DNA from: Pantanalinema sp. GBBB05
Lineage (GTDB): Bacteria > Cyanobacteriota > Cyanobacteriia > Leptolyngbyales > Leptolyngbyaceae
DNA length: 64,000 nucleotides
Reading direction: 5' to 3'
NCBI GenBank assembly: GCA_016743235.1
Contig: VRZD01000034.1
Coordinates: 1 to 64,000 of the forward strand
Numbering within the stretch: position 1 is the first letter of the stretch; each line of letters opens with the position of its first letter. The notes under the pieces were generated by a model, which did no database searches, had not been told where the DNA came from, and saw only the letters and a program-made list of their open reading frames with translations. This document shows positions 18,377-26,696 of the stretch, one piece after another. A program made the position numbers and the translations under genes.

Positions 18377-18907
18377 TTAAGATTTACAGTATCTAGATAC
18401 AAGCCAGCTAAATAATAGTAGGGTTCCACCCAGAATGATGGTCATCATAATATCGTTCAAGATATTTAAGTCCTCCGTTATATAAAAATCTTTTACTCCT
18501 ACCTGAATGTAACTACGGATTACTCTAGCGTTTATTTCCGCCTCTTCTAAACTGGAATATCTCAATTTTCTGAGTGAAAAAGTACCAATACTAGTTTCTA
18601 GCCAGACATCGTGTTCATCACATTTAGCAGTCCCAGTCTCACTAATCTCTTTTTTTGCACAGGATACTACAGGTCTAGTTTCTACGCCGGAAAGATGAAA
18701 TAATGTTGACTGACTTTTAACTAGTCCATATAAATGAGCATGTTTAAGTTGGCAAACAGTATCTCTCTTTATAGATTTTTGGCACTTTAGGTCTACTGAA
18801 CCTGTTCCAAAATACATTAATAGCGGAAGAGCTAAAACAGCTATTGTAAGCAAAAAGTATTGACCTAGTGCTTTTTCAAGTAATAAAAAATAGTATTTTG
18901 GTTTCAT
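18377..18907 (-). CDS. Membrane protein with cysteine-containing external domain
   Basis: A 176-residue protein with one N-terminal membrane helix (about 15-33), a middle soluble domain containing four cysteines (in LKCQKSIKRDTVCQ and SCAKKEISETGTAKC) and a C-terminal helix (about 150-170). The segment between the helices ends with SSLEEAEINARVIRSYI, a pattern I associate with small cyanobacterial membrane proteins of unknown function. It is the first gene of a two-gene operon. Function unknown. Confidence 0.65.
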   Translation of the reverse strand: MKPKYYFLLLEKALGQYFLLTIAVLALPLLMYFGTGSVDLKCQKSIKRDTVCQLKHAHLYGLVKSQSTLFHLSGVETRPVVSCAKKEISETGTAKCDEHDVWLETSIGTFSLRKLRYSSLEEAEINARVIRSYIQVGVKDFYITEDLNILNDIMMTIILGGTLLLFSWLVSRYCKS

Positions 18908-19211
18908 TGATTTTGAACTCCGAAGTCAGTTGGTTGGTGGCTACAGAAGGCAGTCAATTCTATTGATTAACTAGATGAAAGGTGAGTAAAAGCAGTAGAA
19001 TTGATACATTTGCTTATCAAGAAGAAAGTCAGTAAATATCTGACTGGAAACACATCTTTACATCAGCTAAAAACTTAGTGATGGGTGTTGATATAGATAA
19101 GTTTTGCTGTTCAGCTAACAGATGAGGGATCGCGCTCAATTTGATCTCCTGTGATCGCTCATCTCCAACCACCTGTTAAACTGATCATCTTAGTTGTAAG
19201 GCGCGATCGAA
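18908..19211. other. Intergenic region, no gene seen
   Basis: About 300 AT-rich bases between the membrane-protein operon and the end of the first CHAT operon. The only structure I see is the hairpin at 19121-19163. Confidence 0.5.
19121..19163 (-). terminator. Possible terminator of the CHAT operon 1
   Basis: GATGAGGGATC and GATCGCTCATC pair in 10 of 11 positions around a 21-base loop, about 50 bases beyond the stop of the last CHAT gene on the minus strand. There is no clear T-run after it, so it could be a 3' stabilising hairpin instead. Confidence 0.35.
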
Positions 19212-21641
19212 CTATTGCTTGAGCGGCAAGAAGTTATACCCACTCGGTGACTGTGGATCTGGTTCAACTCTGACCAAAATGCCCAATCCTGGAGTATGTT
19301 TGCGCTCGCCTGAGGGGAGAAAGGTAATTTCTCCTGTGGCTCCTTGCACAGAGAACCCAGGTTGGGATAGTACTTTTTGTAGTTGCTCACGAGTCTGGCT
19401 CTGCTGCAAGCCTGCAATCACAGTTTGAGTCGCATCGTAAGCCATGACTGTACGCCAGTTGATCGCGCCATGCCATAGTTTCTGAGAATTACTGAGAAAG
19501 TTAGAAGAATGGGCAACTTGGGGATGCCAGGCTACAGCTAAAATCATCCCACTGACATCGCTTTTACCAATTTGAAGAGTATTGGGTGTATATAAAATAG
19601 TATTTCCAAATAACATTAATCCTCTAGCAGCTTTAGCGACCTGAATAGCCTCAGTCACTCGTTCAGCTGATGGTAGTAATAGCAAACCTCGTACTTGATC
19701 AGCTGTAATCTTGGAAACTGTGTCAACTGGATTAAATTGTGGATCTGAAAGATCACAGGGGATAGTACTTACCAGACTGCCCTCACTGCGAAGGATAGCG
19801 ATAAATTCATCTTTCCATTCTTGGCTAGAGGGCGATCGCGTATCAGAGCAAATCGCAAATTTGCTAATCTGAATGGTATGAATGGCATAACGAGACATGA
19901 GGATAGCATGATCCCGGCTGGTACTGGTAATGCGAAAGATATAGTTCCCTGTAAGAATATTGGGGGCGCTAGCCGTTGGATTGACCATTACCAATCCATG
20001 TTTCTGATAAATCGCTGCCGCTGGTTGGGAAGCTGCACTACTGTTATGCCCCACGATCGCTAAAATCTGTTTATCATTTGCTAATGTCGTTGCAACTTGT
20101 TCAGCAATGTCTCCCCTGTTATCATCACTGGCAATTTCAACTTGTAACCCTGCGCCCTTAATTAAGGTTGCTGTTTGATTGATCTCTTCTTGCGCCTGAG
20201 CAATCCCCCGCAGCATTTCCGTGGCATTGTCTAAACTGCCGCCAATTGGGACTACAGCGGCTATTTTAACCCACTGTCCATGTTTAGCCGCTTGAGCATT
20301 ATTGAGATAGATGCGTGTTTCCGGATCATTCGGATTGCTCTTAAGCGAAGTTTGCCACTGTTGAATTGCTGCTTTATAGTTTTTGCTAGCAAAGGCTTCT
20401 GCACCAGTCTGTTTCTGTGGAGTAGCATTGGCTGTAATGAGTATCTTTTCTCCCAAACTAAACCGAAAGCCTTTGGATGGGGGATAGGATAGGGATGCTA
20501 GGATGGCAACTCCGATCGCGATCACACTTCCAGCGACAATACTAAATTTAATCGTTTGAGGTGGTTTCTTAGTCCATAAAAATGGGGTTTCGGCTGGGTT
20601 TTGGCAAATGACGGGCAACCAAGTGGCATAGGGAAATTGTGGCTCTAAACCTTGTAGCTGTTCTCGCGCCTGCCGTACAGCTTGATAGAGCGGTTCACCC
20701 TGCGCTAGAGCCTTGAGAAAATATTTGAGAAAACAGTGGGCAACTTGATCGGGAATTGCTTCTCGCATCACGATCATGGTCGGGATATGCAGATCAGCAA
20801 GTTGACGGGCTAATCCCAATCCATCACAGGAGTTGAAAATGGCTAACCGTAACCCGCGATGAACGGCAAACTTGAGCGCATGGCGTAATTCATCGATCGT
20901 CAAGCTGTCTGTTGAGTTAATGTAGATGCGCCCAATCTGATCATCGGCGGCCGCCGAACTATGCCCCGCAAAAAATACAATATGCCAACCCTGTTGCTCC
21001 CACAGGAGTTCATTTAATTGTGCCAACGTTGGTTCCACTAAAAAGGTCACTTTAGCATTGGGCAATTTTTCTAAAAGTTGGCGATCGGCGTGGAGATCAA
21101 TCCCCGAACTATTCCCCAAAATGGCTAAAATTCTCACCCGAGACTGGATGGGTCGAGATGCTGTTAGTTCATAATCGTCAATACTCAAAGCAATCTCAGC
21201 GTTGGGGTAATATTCCTCAAATAAATCCCAAATTTGCCAGGGTAGCCGCCGCAGCATGGGATCGGATGTTTGCAAAATGACCCGGATTGGCTCTGACTTA
21301 GGGATCTCTAGTAATAGACGTTCGCGCAACTTGCGTAACTGCTCATGGCTGAGCCAGTCATTGAATCGCTGCTTAAAGGCTGCTGCCGCCTGATCACAAT
21401 GATCTCGAATCGAAACATTGGTAATCTGAGCCTCGGGAAACTGGATGCGGAGAGTGGGTGCTCCCATCTGACGGTAGGCGGCTTGCCAGTGGTGATAAAG
21501 CTGAGGTAGATCAATGGCTGGTGGTAGACTACCGGAAATTTCTAGCCTGGGACGTTGTTGCTCCGCTCCCAGCTTCAGCTTGATTGTAAACCCCGTCTCA
21601 AAGGTTCCTGCTTGAAATTCCAGAATCGCTAGCTGGCTCAT
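19212..21641 (-). CDS. CHAT protease fused through a membrane helix to TPR and periplasmic-binding domains (paralogue A)
   Basis: An 809-residue fusion. Residues about 165-350 are a CHAT caspase-like domain with His227 in FFAGHSSA and Cys272 in IFNSCDG. A membrane helix (about 365-388) follows, then one TPR-like unit with NYKAAIQQWQ and NPNDPETRIYLNNAQAA (about 412-452), then an ABC-type branched-chain amino-acid receptor fold from IAAVVPIGG (about 460) to the end. The likely topology is CHAT in the cytoplasm and the binding domain in the periplasm, so ligand binding could gate proteolysis. Catalytic residues are intact. It is the last of four genes, 6 bp after its tandem paralogue of identical length. 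The ligand and substrate are unknown, and the activity is inferred from the CHAT family. Confidence 0.92.
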   Translation of the reverse strand: MSQLAILEFQAGTFETGFTIKLKLGAEQQRPRLEISGSLPPAIDLPQLYHHWQAAYRQMGAPTLRIQFPEAQITNVSIRDHCDQAAAAFKQRFNDWLSHEQLRKLRERLLLEIPKSEPIRVILQTSDPMLRRLPWQIWDLFEEYYPNAEIALSIDDYELTASRPIQSRVRILAILGNSSGIDLHADRQLLEKLPNAKVTFLVEPTLAQLNELLWEQQGWHIVFFAGHSSAAADDQIGRIYINSTDSLTIDELRHALKFAVHRGLRLAIFNSCDGLGLARQLADLHIPTMIVMREAIPDQVAHCFLKYFLKALAQGEPLYQAVRQAREQLQGLEPQFPYATWLPVICQNPAETPFLWTKKPPQTIKFSIVAGSVIAIGVAILASLSYPPSKGFRFSLGEKILITANATPQKQTGAEAFASKNYKAAIQQWQTSLKSNPNDPETRIYLNNAQAAKHGQWVKIAAVVPIGGSLDNATEMLRGIAQAQEEINQTATLIKGAGLQVEIASDDNRGDIAEQVATTLANDKQILAIVGHNSSAASQPAAAIYQKHGLVMVNPTASAPNILTGNYIFRITSTSRDHAILMSRYAIHTIQISKFAICSDTRSPSSQEWKDEFIAILRSEGSLVSTIPCDLSDPQFNPVDTVSKITADQVRGLLLLPSAERVTEAIQVAKAARGLMLFGNTILYTPNTLQIGKSDVSGMILAVAWHPQVAHSSNFLSNSQKLWHGAINWRTVMAYDATQTVIAGLQQSQTREQLQKVLSQPGFSVQGATGEITFLPSGERKHTPGLGILVRVEPDPQSPSGYNFLPLKQ

Positions 21642-21647
21642 AGGGCA

Positions 21648-24077
21648 CTATTTCAGGGGGACGAAGTTGTAGCCTGTGGTAGCTCCGGGTACCGCTTGGA
21701 CGCTAACCAATACGCCAATCCCTGGAATCCGCTTGCGATCGCCGGATGGTAAAAACTGCACAGGTCCACTTGCACCAGGAGCAGTAAACGTGGGCTGTCG
21801 CAAGATATTCTGTAAACCACTCCTCGTATGCCGTTGTTTGAGGGCTGTAATAATAGCTTGGCTAGCATCGTAAGACATCGCTGTCCGCCAGTTCACCTCC
21901 GCTTTCCATAATGCCTTGGCTTGCCTCACATAGGCGGTTGCCGTCGGATAGCTAGAATGCCAAATCGTGGCAATTACCATCCCATCCACATCAACTTGCC
22001 CTAATTGCAGCGTTTTGAATGAATACATCGTTGAACCACTGAGTAGCAATAGCCGTCCTTTCAAGACCTTTACCAGCTTAATCCCCTGTTCAATCCGCTC
22101 GGTGGAAGGAATCAGTAGCAGACCATTGGCGCCATCGGCGATCGCTTTGGCAACAAAGTCAGTGGGGTTAAAGGTAGGATCAGCTAAGTCACAAGGAATT
22201 TTGCTCACTTGGGCACCTTCAATCAGCACAGCATTGATAAACTCCTGTTTTAAGGATGTACTGTAAGGAGAGGCAGAGTCAGTACAGGTGGCAAATTTTG
22301 CTTGATGCACGGTGTGAATCGCGTAGTTTGCCAAGTTGTTGGCATCAATTTTGACTGAAGGAACGGTACGAAAAATATAACTGCCGATGTCCGACAGTTC
22401 TAATGCACCACTAGTGGGTGAAATCATGACCAGACCAGCTTCCTGGTAGAGGGGAGCGGCTGCGATCGAGGTTTCACTGGCATTGTGTCCAATCACAGCC
22501 AAAATTGTTGGATCGGCAATTAAATGGGGAGCGATGACTTGAGTAGTTAATGTGGGATCGTTATTGTCATTTGCCAGTTCGATCTGCAGAAATTTGCCAT
22601 TGATGCCGCCTTGCTGATTAATCTGCTCCTGAGCTTGAGCCACGCCGCGCAAAATTTCTTCGGCATTGCCTAAATTACCTCCGATCGGGACGCTAGCCGC
22701 AATTTGGTAGGTGTTACCTGTTTGAGCTGCTTTGGCATTGTTGAGATAAATCCGAGCTTCTGGATCGTTGGGCTTGAGTTGCAAGGATGTATTGAGATGG
22801 GCGATCGCGGTGGCATAATCCCTGTTGGCAAATGCCTTAGCGGCAGCTAGTTTTTCTGGAGTGGCATTAGCCGTAATCAAAACTTGTTCGCCATGACTAA
22901 AGTAAGCTGTAGCACTGGAAGAGGACGATCGTTTGGGTATGCCTAGCCACCAGACTAATAAACCGCTGATCACTGCCATCACCATGGCTACCCCAATCTT
23001 GATGCCAGGAATTCCGGGCTTTGCCCACACTAACGGAGCTTCAGCTGGATTCTGATAAATCACTGGCAGCCAGGTGGCACAGGGATACATTCCTTCCAAC
23101 CCCTTTAACTGCTCTCGGGCTTTGCGAACCGCTAAAGACACCGATTTTTGCTGCGAGAAGGCCCGTAAAAAAAATTGCAGAAAGGCTTGAGCAACCCGAT
23201 CGGGGACAGGTTCCCGCATCACAATGATTTGCGAAATATGCAGGTCTGCCAATGCCGTTGCCAATCCCAAGCTATCACACGAATTAAAAATGGCTAGCTT
23301 CAAGCCGTGATTGACAGCAATGCGTAATCCATATTTCAGATCCGCGATCGTCAGGCTGTCGGTGTCATTAATCAACAACCGCCCAACTTCACCCGCACTG
23401 CTACTATGTCCAGCAAAAAATAAAATATCCCAATGCTGTTGCCACAATTGTTCATTCAACTGCCAGCGTTGTGGTTTCACTAAAAACGTAAACACGGCTT
23501 TCGGGAATTGTTGCAACAGTTTTTCATCTGATTGCAAATTAATATTATCATCACCCCCTAGAATTGCCAGAACTCTCATGGTCGATCGCGGGCGAGCCCC
23601 TTGCGATTTCTGGTAGTTGAGGGTACTGAGGGCGAGTTCTGTATGGGTGTAGCGCTCAAACAAATCACAGAGATGCCAGGGCAGACGTTGAAGCGGTAGA
23701 TCTTGAATTTGCAACACCAGTTGTAGGGTGTCTGTGCTTTTGACATGCTCAATTAAACTTTCTCGCAGGGGACGGAAGGTTTCAGACCGGAGCCATTGAT
23801 TCAGGCGATCGCGCAAATCCTGAGCTGCCTGTTGACAATTTTCCGTCACTGAAACATTAGTAATCTGTCCCTCTGGAAATTGCATCCGAGCCGGGTGTCC
23901 GAGCGATCGATAGATCGACTGCCAGTGACTGTAGGCTGTGGGAATGGTAGGCTCTGGCGGTAATTTACCCGTAACTTCCACTGATGGACGTTGATTGGTT
24001 TCCCCAATTTGCAGCATTACAGGAAAGCCCTGCTCAAAGCTACCCTCGCCAAACTTGAAAACAACCCACTTATCCAC
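21648..24077 (-). CDS. CHAT-membrane helix-TPR-periplasmic-binding fusion (paralogue B)
   Basis: An 809-residue paralogue of the next gene with the same order of parts: CHAT domain with His224 in FFAGHSSS and Cys267 in IFNSCDS, a membrane helix (about 357-380), a TPR-like unit (NRDYATAIAHLNTSL) and a receptor-type binding domain starting IAASVPIGGNLG. The regions around the catalytic residues, the LPW motif (about 132) and the VMREPVPDRVA segment are most alike between the two. The binding domain has diverged more, which suggests the copies sense different ligands. It starts 14 bp after the DUF1822 gene and belongs to the same operon. Confidence 0.92.
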   Translation of the reverse strand: MDKWVVFKFGEGSFEQGFPVMLQIGETNQRPSVEVTGKLPPEPTIPTAYSHWQSIYRSLGHPARMQFPEGQITNVSVTENCQQAAQDLRDRLNQWLRSETFRPLRESLIEHVKSTDTLQLVLQIQDLPLQRLPWHLCDLFERYTHTELALSTLNYQKSQGARPRSTMRVLAILGGDDNINLQSDEKLLQQFPKAVFTFLVKPQRWQLNEQLWQQHWDILFFAGHSSSAGEVGRLLINDTDSLTIADLKYGLRIAVNHGLKLAIFNSCDSLGLATALADLHISQIIVMREPVPDRVAQAFLQFFLRAFSQQKSVSLAVRKAREQLKGLEGMYPCATWLPVIYQNPAEAPLVWAKPGIPGIKIGVAMVMAVISGLLVWWLGIPKRSSSSSATAYFSHGEQVLITANATPEKLAAAKAFANRDYATAIAHLNTSLQLKPNDPEARIYLNNAKAAQTGNTYQIAASVPIGGNLGNAEEILRGVAQAQEQINQQGGINGKFLQIELANDNNDPTLTTQVIAPHLIADPTILAVIGHNASETSIAAAPLYQEAGLVMISPTSGALELSDIGSYIFRTVPSVKIDANNLANYAIHTVHQAKFATCTDSASPYSTSLKQEFINAVLIEGAQVSKIPCDLADPTFNPTDFVAKAIADGANGLLLIPSTERIEQGIKLVKVLKGRLLLLSGSTMYSFKTLQLGQVDVDGMVIATIWHSSYPTATAYVRQAKALWKAEVNWRTAMSYDASQAIITALKQRHTRSGLQNILRQPTFTAPGASGPVQFLPSGDRKRIPGIGVLVSVQAVPGATTGYNFVPLK

Positions 24078-24091
24078 AGTTGCTAAATGTC

Positions 24092-25090
24092 CTAAACCAC
24101 AAATTGTTCTGTTATTTCTGCCTGTCCCAAAACCACCCTGACGTTGAACCGTTCTCCTGCTTCCGCCACTAACTCTAGTTGAATATAATTATCTACTGTT
24201 CTTGACTGGACTTGTCGCAACACAGCACCAAACTCACTGAGAACCTGAAGTTGTAAATCGGGGGGCAGAACGTTGCTGCCTGCCAAAGGATGAATCTGCA
24301 GCAGGACTCTGGCACTCCCATCAGGACGAGGAACAAATTCAATCACTAACGCTACGGCTTGCTCAGCTAGTTGTATGCCTAAATCAATTAACTTGCCTCG
24401 GCATACTCCTAGACTGGCAGGAGGCGGGGAAATCGACGATCGCTCTGGTTGATGCCGAAACGATAGGGTCATCTGTTGCGGTGGAGCCAATAACTCTTCT
24501 ACTCGTTGCCAACCGGTGCCAAAAAAATTGGCAGCTCGTTGCTGAACCAGCTCCATGAAATCACTCAATTTAGCTGAATCAGTAGTGGCAACAGCATCGG
24601 GATGACGTAAATGGTGCAAGTGATCCAGCAATGCCTCCAGCGGTTGCAGCTGGCTGACGGCAACAGTGGCTTGGGTCACGGTAGGGATAAATCCCAGCAG
24701 CCTCGCTTCCTGGCAGGTCTGATCAAGCTCAACAGCTATATAGCCAATGCGATCGCCCCAAACATCCGGTGGTACTTGGCAGTTCGGTTCTCCTGATCGC
24801 AGGGGACGGCACTCTAACCGTCCAAGCTCACCTAAGGAAAGATCGGCAACATCGGCTAGTAAGCGATCGGCTGGATTCCAACTATCACTGGCTTCTAGCT
24901 GGGTCGAGATACTTAACATAGAGAGGTAATGGTTCACGCTTAGCACCGCCAGGGTATTCAGGTAAACCTGTTGAGCTTTAGGAGCGGGCATTTGGGCCGT
25001 TAATTGTTGCTGAGCAAACTGTTCGGCAGTTTGTCGGTCAGTCGCACTGACGGGAATGGCGATCGATTGCTGTGGAGTAAAGTGGGTCAT
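24092..25090 (-). CDS. DUF1822 family protein (operon 1)
   Basis: A 332-residue cytoplasmic protein of the cyanobacterial DUF1822 family. The recognisable features are the opening SIAIPVSATDRQTAEQFA, the AYLNTLAVLSVNHYL-type motif (here VYLNTLAVLSVNHYLSML, about 42-59) and the C-terminal beta-rich half ending in VVLGQAEITEQFVV. No catalytic motif is evident. It sits between a sigma-like factor gene (44 bp upstream) and two CHAT fusion genes (14 bp downstream). The same neighbour relation recurs in the second operon at 32.3-33.5 kb, so its job is probably tied to the sigma factor or the CHAT proteins, perhaps as an adaptor or anti-sigma factor. That role is inference. Confidence 0.9.
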   Translation of the reverse strand: MTHFTPQQSIAIPVSATDRQTAEQFAQQQLTAQMPAPKAQQVYLNTLAVLSVNHYLSMLSISTQLEASDSWNPADRLLADVADLSLGELGRLECRPLRSGEPNCQVPPDVWGDRIGYIAVELDQTCQEARLLGFIPTVTQATVAVSQLQPLEALLDHLHHLRHPDAVATTDSAKLSDFMELVQQRAANFFGTGWQRVEELLAPPQQMTLSFRHQPERSSISPPPASLGVCRGKLIDLGIQLAEQAVALVIEFVPRPDGSARVLLQIHPLAGSNVLPPDLQLQVLSEFGAVLRQVQSRTVDNYIQLELVAEAGERFNVRVVLGQAEITEQFVV

Positions 25091-25134
25091 GAGCCAATGT
25101 GAGGAAAGGGATCAAAAAAACGAGCGGAAGTAGT

Positions 25135-25773
25135 TTAAGGATCAAAATAGCCCTGAGAGAGAATAAAGGCTTTTAATCGGGGGCGGCATTCTCGTTGATA
25201 GAAGTTACTCAAAGTGGCGATCGCGACGCTAAACTCCGTTGCCAAATCTTCCCAGGGCGTTTCCGGTGGCAAGCGACGGAGCATTAAACTGTAGCAGTTA
25301 ATATCGGGACGATCGCGGACATGAATCCGTCTCAGGATGTGGCGTTCCTGCTCTACCCAGGCACAGATTTCTTCCAAAACTGGTAATGGTTGAGTGGGTG
25401 CAGGTAACTGTTCCAATGGATCAAGATATTCGCCTGTGCTCGAAAGGCTCGGCTCTACAGTCAACTTACGCTTCGCGATCGTGTGGCTACGGCTGTCTTG
25501 CAAGCGGCGCTCCAGATAGGCATTCAGCCAGGTAATCACCGAAGCTCTTGTCCTGTCATAGGCTTTTCCAGTTGTTGCTTCACAGAGGTTGCGGCAAAAG
25601 TAGAGCCAGGTTTGTTGGAGTGCATCTTCCCGATCGGGTACTCCATCCCCTCGGAGCAATTTGCCTGATTTCTGAATCTGCCCAATCAATCGATTTAGCC
25701 CCCACTGTCGTTCTAAACTTCCTGGTGGATGACAGCAGGTTTCTACAATCAGCCGGTCAAGGTGTTCATCCAA
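25135..25773 (-). CDS. Small sigma-70-like factor (operon 1)
   Basis: A 212-residue protein that heads operon 1. Residues about 45-115 (DREDALQQTWLYFCRN, then ASVITWLNAYLERRLQD) have the pattern of sigma-70 region 2 in small cyanobacterial sigma-like proteins. The C-terminal segment (about 165-205, PWEDLATEFSVAIATLSNFYQRECRPRLKAF) reads as a region 4 helix-turn-helix. It lacks regions 1.1 and 3 and is only weakly similar to ECF factors, so it could be a divergent sigma factor or a sigma-derived regulator. It probably directs transcription of this operon or a surface-stress regulon, but no target promoter can be named. Confidence 0.75.
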   Translation of the reverse strand: MDEHLDRLIVETCCHPPGSLERQWGLNRLIGQIQKSGKLLRGDGVPDREDALQQTWLYFCRNLCEATTGKAYDRTRASVITWLNAYLERRLQDSRSHTIAKRKLTVEPSLSSTGEYLDPLEQLPAPTQPLPVLEEICAWVEQERHILRRIHVRDRPDINCYSLMLRRLPPETPWEDLATEFSVAIATLSNFYQRECRPRLKAFILSQGYFDP

Positions 25774-25960
25774 GCTCGTTACCGTATTGCTTTAACTAAA
25801 CCGCTTATCAAGCATTTCTCAAAAAAATGTTTGGATTTTTAGAAAACTTTACAGACTGAGCTAAATTCGGTTTTTATCTATTGGTAGACTTACGGAGTGG
25901 CAAAAAACATGGTGAATTACCAGCCAGATTCAATTTTGTTGTGTTATCTTAGCTAAAGGT
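25774..25960. other. AT-rich intergenic region upstream of the sigma-like gene and structured RNA
   Basis: No gene visible. This is where the minus-strand promoter of operon 1 and the plus-strand promoter of the structured RNA must lie. A TATCTT box at about 25945-25950 could be a -10 element for the RNA, but the -35 match is poor. Confidence 0.35.
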
Positions 25961-26019
25961 GTTGAACCTTCGGGTTTAACGTAATTCCGACCTCTTGAGA
26001 GTTAGACCGTTTAGGCAAC

Positions 26020-26030
26020 AAGGAGGTGAT
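26020..26030 (+). promoter_or_regulatory. Near-ideal Shine-Dalgarno sequence of the short ORF
   Basis: AAGGAGGTGAT is fully complementary to the 3' end of bacterial 16S rRNA (ATCACCTCCTT). The ATG at 26035 lies 8 bases past the GGAGG core. A CCTCTT segment at 25991-25996, and a second inside CGACCTCTTG at 26241-26250, could pair with AGGAGG and mask it. Confidence 0.6.
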
Positions 26031-26034
26031 GCCC

Positions 26035-26106
26035 ATGCAAGATAGTAGTAAACGCGTGGGTCATCAAACTGGAGTGGATCGGCTGCGCGCCGGGGCTGTT
26101 CTCTAA
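26035..26106 (+). CDS. 23-residue peptide ORF in the structured RNA
   Basis: ATG at 26035 to TAA at 26104-26106 encodes a 23-residue basic peptide: MQDSSKRVGH at the N-terminus and VDRLRAGAVL at the C-terminus. The ATG at 26029 is also in frame but overlaps the ribosome site, so 26035 is preferred. Support comes from the 11-base Shine-Dalgarno match and from its place in a structured, terminator-bounded transcript. The stop codon falls just before the 10-bp stem at 26108, so ribosomes terminating here would affect folding. No signal peptide or membrane helix. It could be a leader peptide or a functional small protein. Confidence 0.55.
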   Translation: MQDSSKRVGHQTGVDRLRAGAVL

Positions 26107-26200
26107 CAGTCAGCCTAAGTTTCTTCGGAAACTTTGTTAGCTTAGCTAACCTAGGCTGACTCGGAGTTCCTTCCGGCAGTCAGGTTCCAGTTTGAAGACC

Positions 26201-26270
26201 AGCTAGACCGCTCCCACCCCTGAGACTCGTTCCTTGTGTTCGACCTCTTGGTGGGAGCGGATAGCTTTTT
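26201..26270 (+). terminator. Intrinsic terminator of the structured RNA
   Basis: CCGCTCCCACC (26208-26218) pairs perfectly with GGTGGGAGCGG (26250-26260), extended by AGCTA (26201-26205) with TAGCT (26262-26266), and is followed by TTTTT at 26266-26270. The loop is unusually large (about 31 bases). Confidence 0.75.
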
Positions 26271-26696
26271 AAAGAGAATTTTGTGGCTTTCACCAAGCTG
26301 TTAATTAAGGAATAAATGGGAATGTTAAAAATGTTTATTTTTTCTTAATTATTCTGATTTCACAGTAGATTGCATATAGCTGCTCTAAATCGCTTGTGGC
26401 TGGCTGAAAAGTGGTTAAAGCCAACTTTCACTCTCCTCCACCAGCTGGCAGAACGGCATTAATCAAAACCCTTATAAGTTGAAGTTGAATGTCACTGGAA
26501 TAACGAGCTGAATCGCTACCTGACGCCCACTTTTAGGGGCGCCAGAGTTACAGTCTCCGAATTTTGGTGAGTTAGTGAGCGAAAAACCTTAAGAGTTATT
26601 TATTCCCCCTAGTCAGATCGATGATTTGAGGACATAGGGTAACGGCTTTTTTCCTAACCAACATTCATTTACAGGAATAGAAGGACTATCGCTTCT
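26271..26696 (+). other. Upstream region of the histidine kinase gene
   Basis: No gene visible in about 430 bases. A near-perfect hairpin CTGACGCCC (26520-26528) / GGGCGCCAG (26537-26545), with one mismatch, lies about 150 bases before the kinase start and may be in its 5' leader. The first part is very AT-rich. Confidence 0.4.

Larger units (their letters stand above)
25961..26270 (+). ncRNA. Structured RNA/leader with embedded 23-codon ORF
   Basis: About 310 bases with strong paired elements in one orientation: a hairpin with a UUCG loop (25961-25980); a 10-bp stem AGTCAGCCTA 26108-26117 / TAGGCTGACT 26152-26161 enclosing two smaller hairpins (26118-26133 with a UUCG loop, and 26136-26150); a 9-bp long-range pair CAAACTGGA 26065-26073 / TCCAGTTTG 26186-26194; and a terminator at 26208-26266. 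A short ORF with a near-ideal ribosome site lies in the 5' half. This is too organised to be spacer. It could be a dual-function small RNA or a cis-regulatory leader, though the terminator separates it from the next gene by about 430 bases. I do not recognise it as tmRNA, RNase P RNA, SRP RNA or 6S RNA. Confidence 0.6.

Noticed and set aside
25961..26270. tmRNA, RNase P RNA or SRP RNA
   Set aside because: The conserved cores of these RNAs are absent, and the short peptide does not resemble cyanobacterial SsrA tags.
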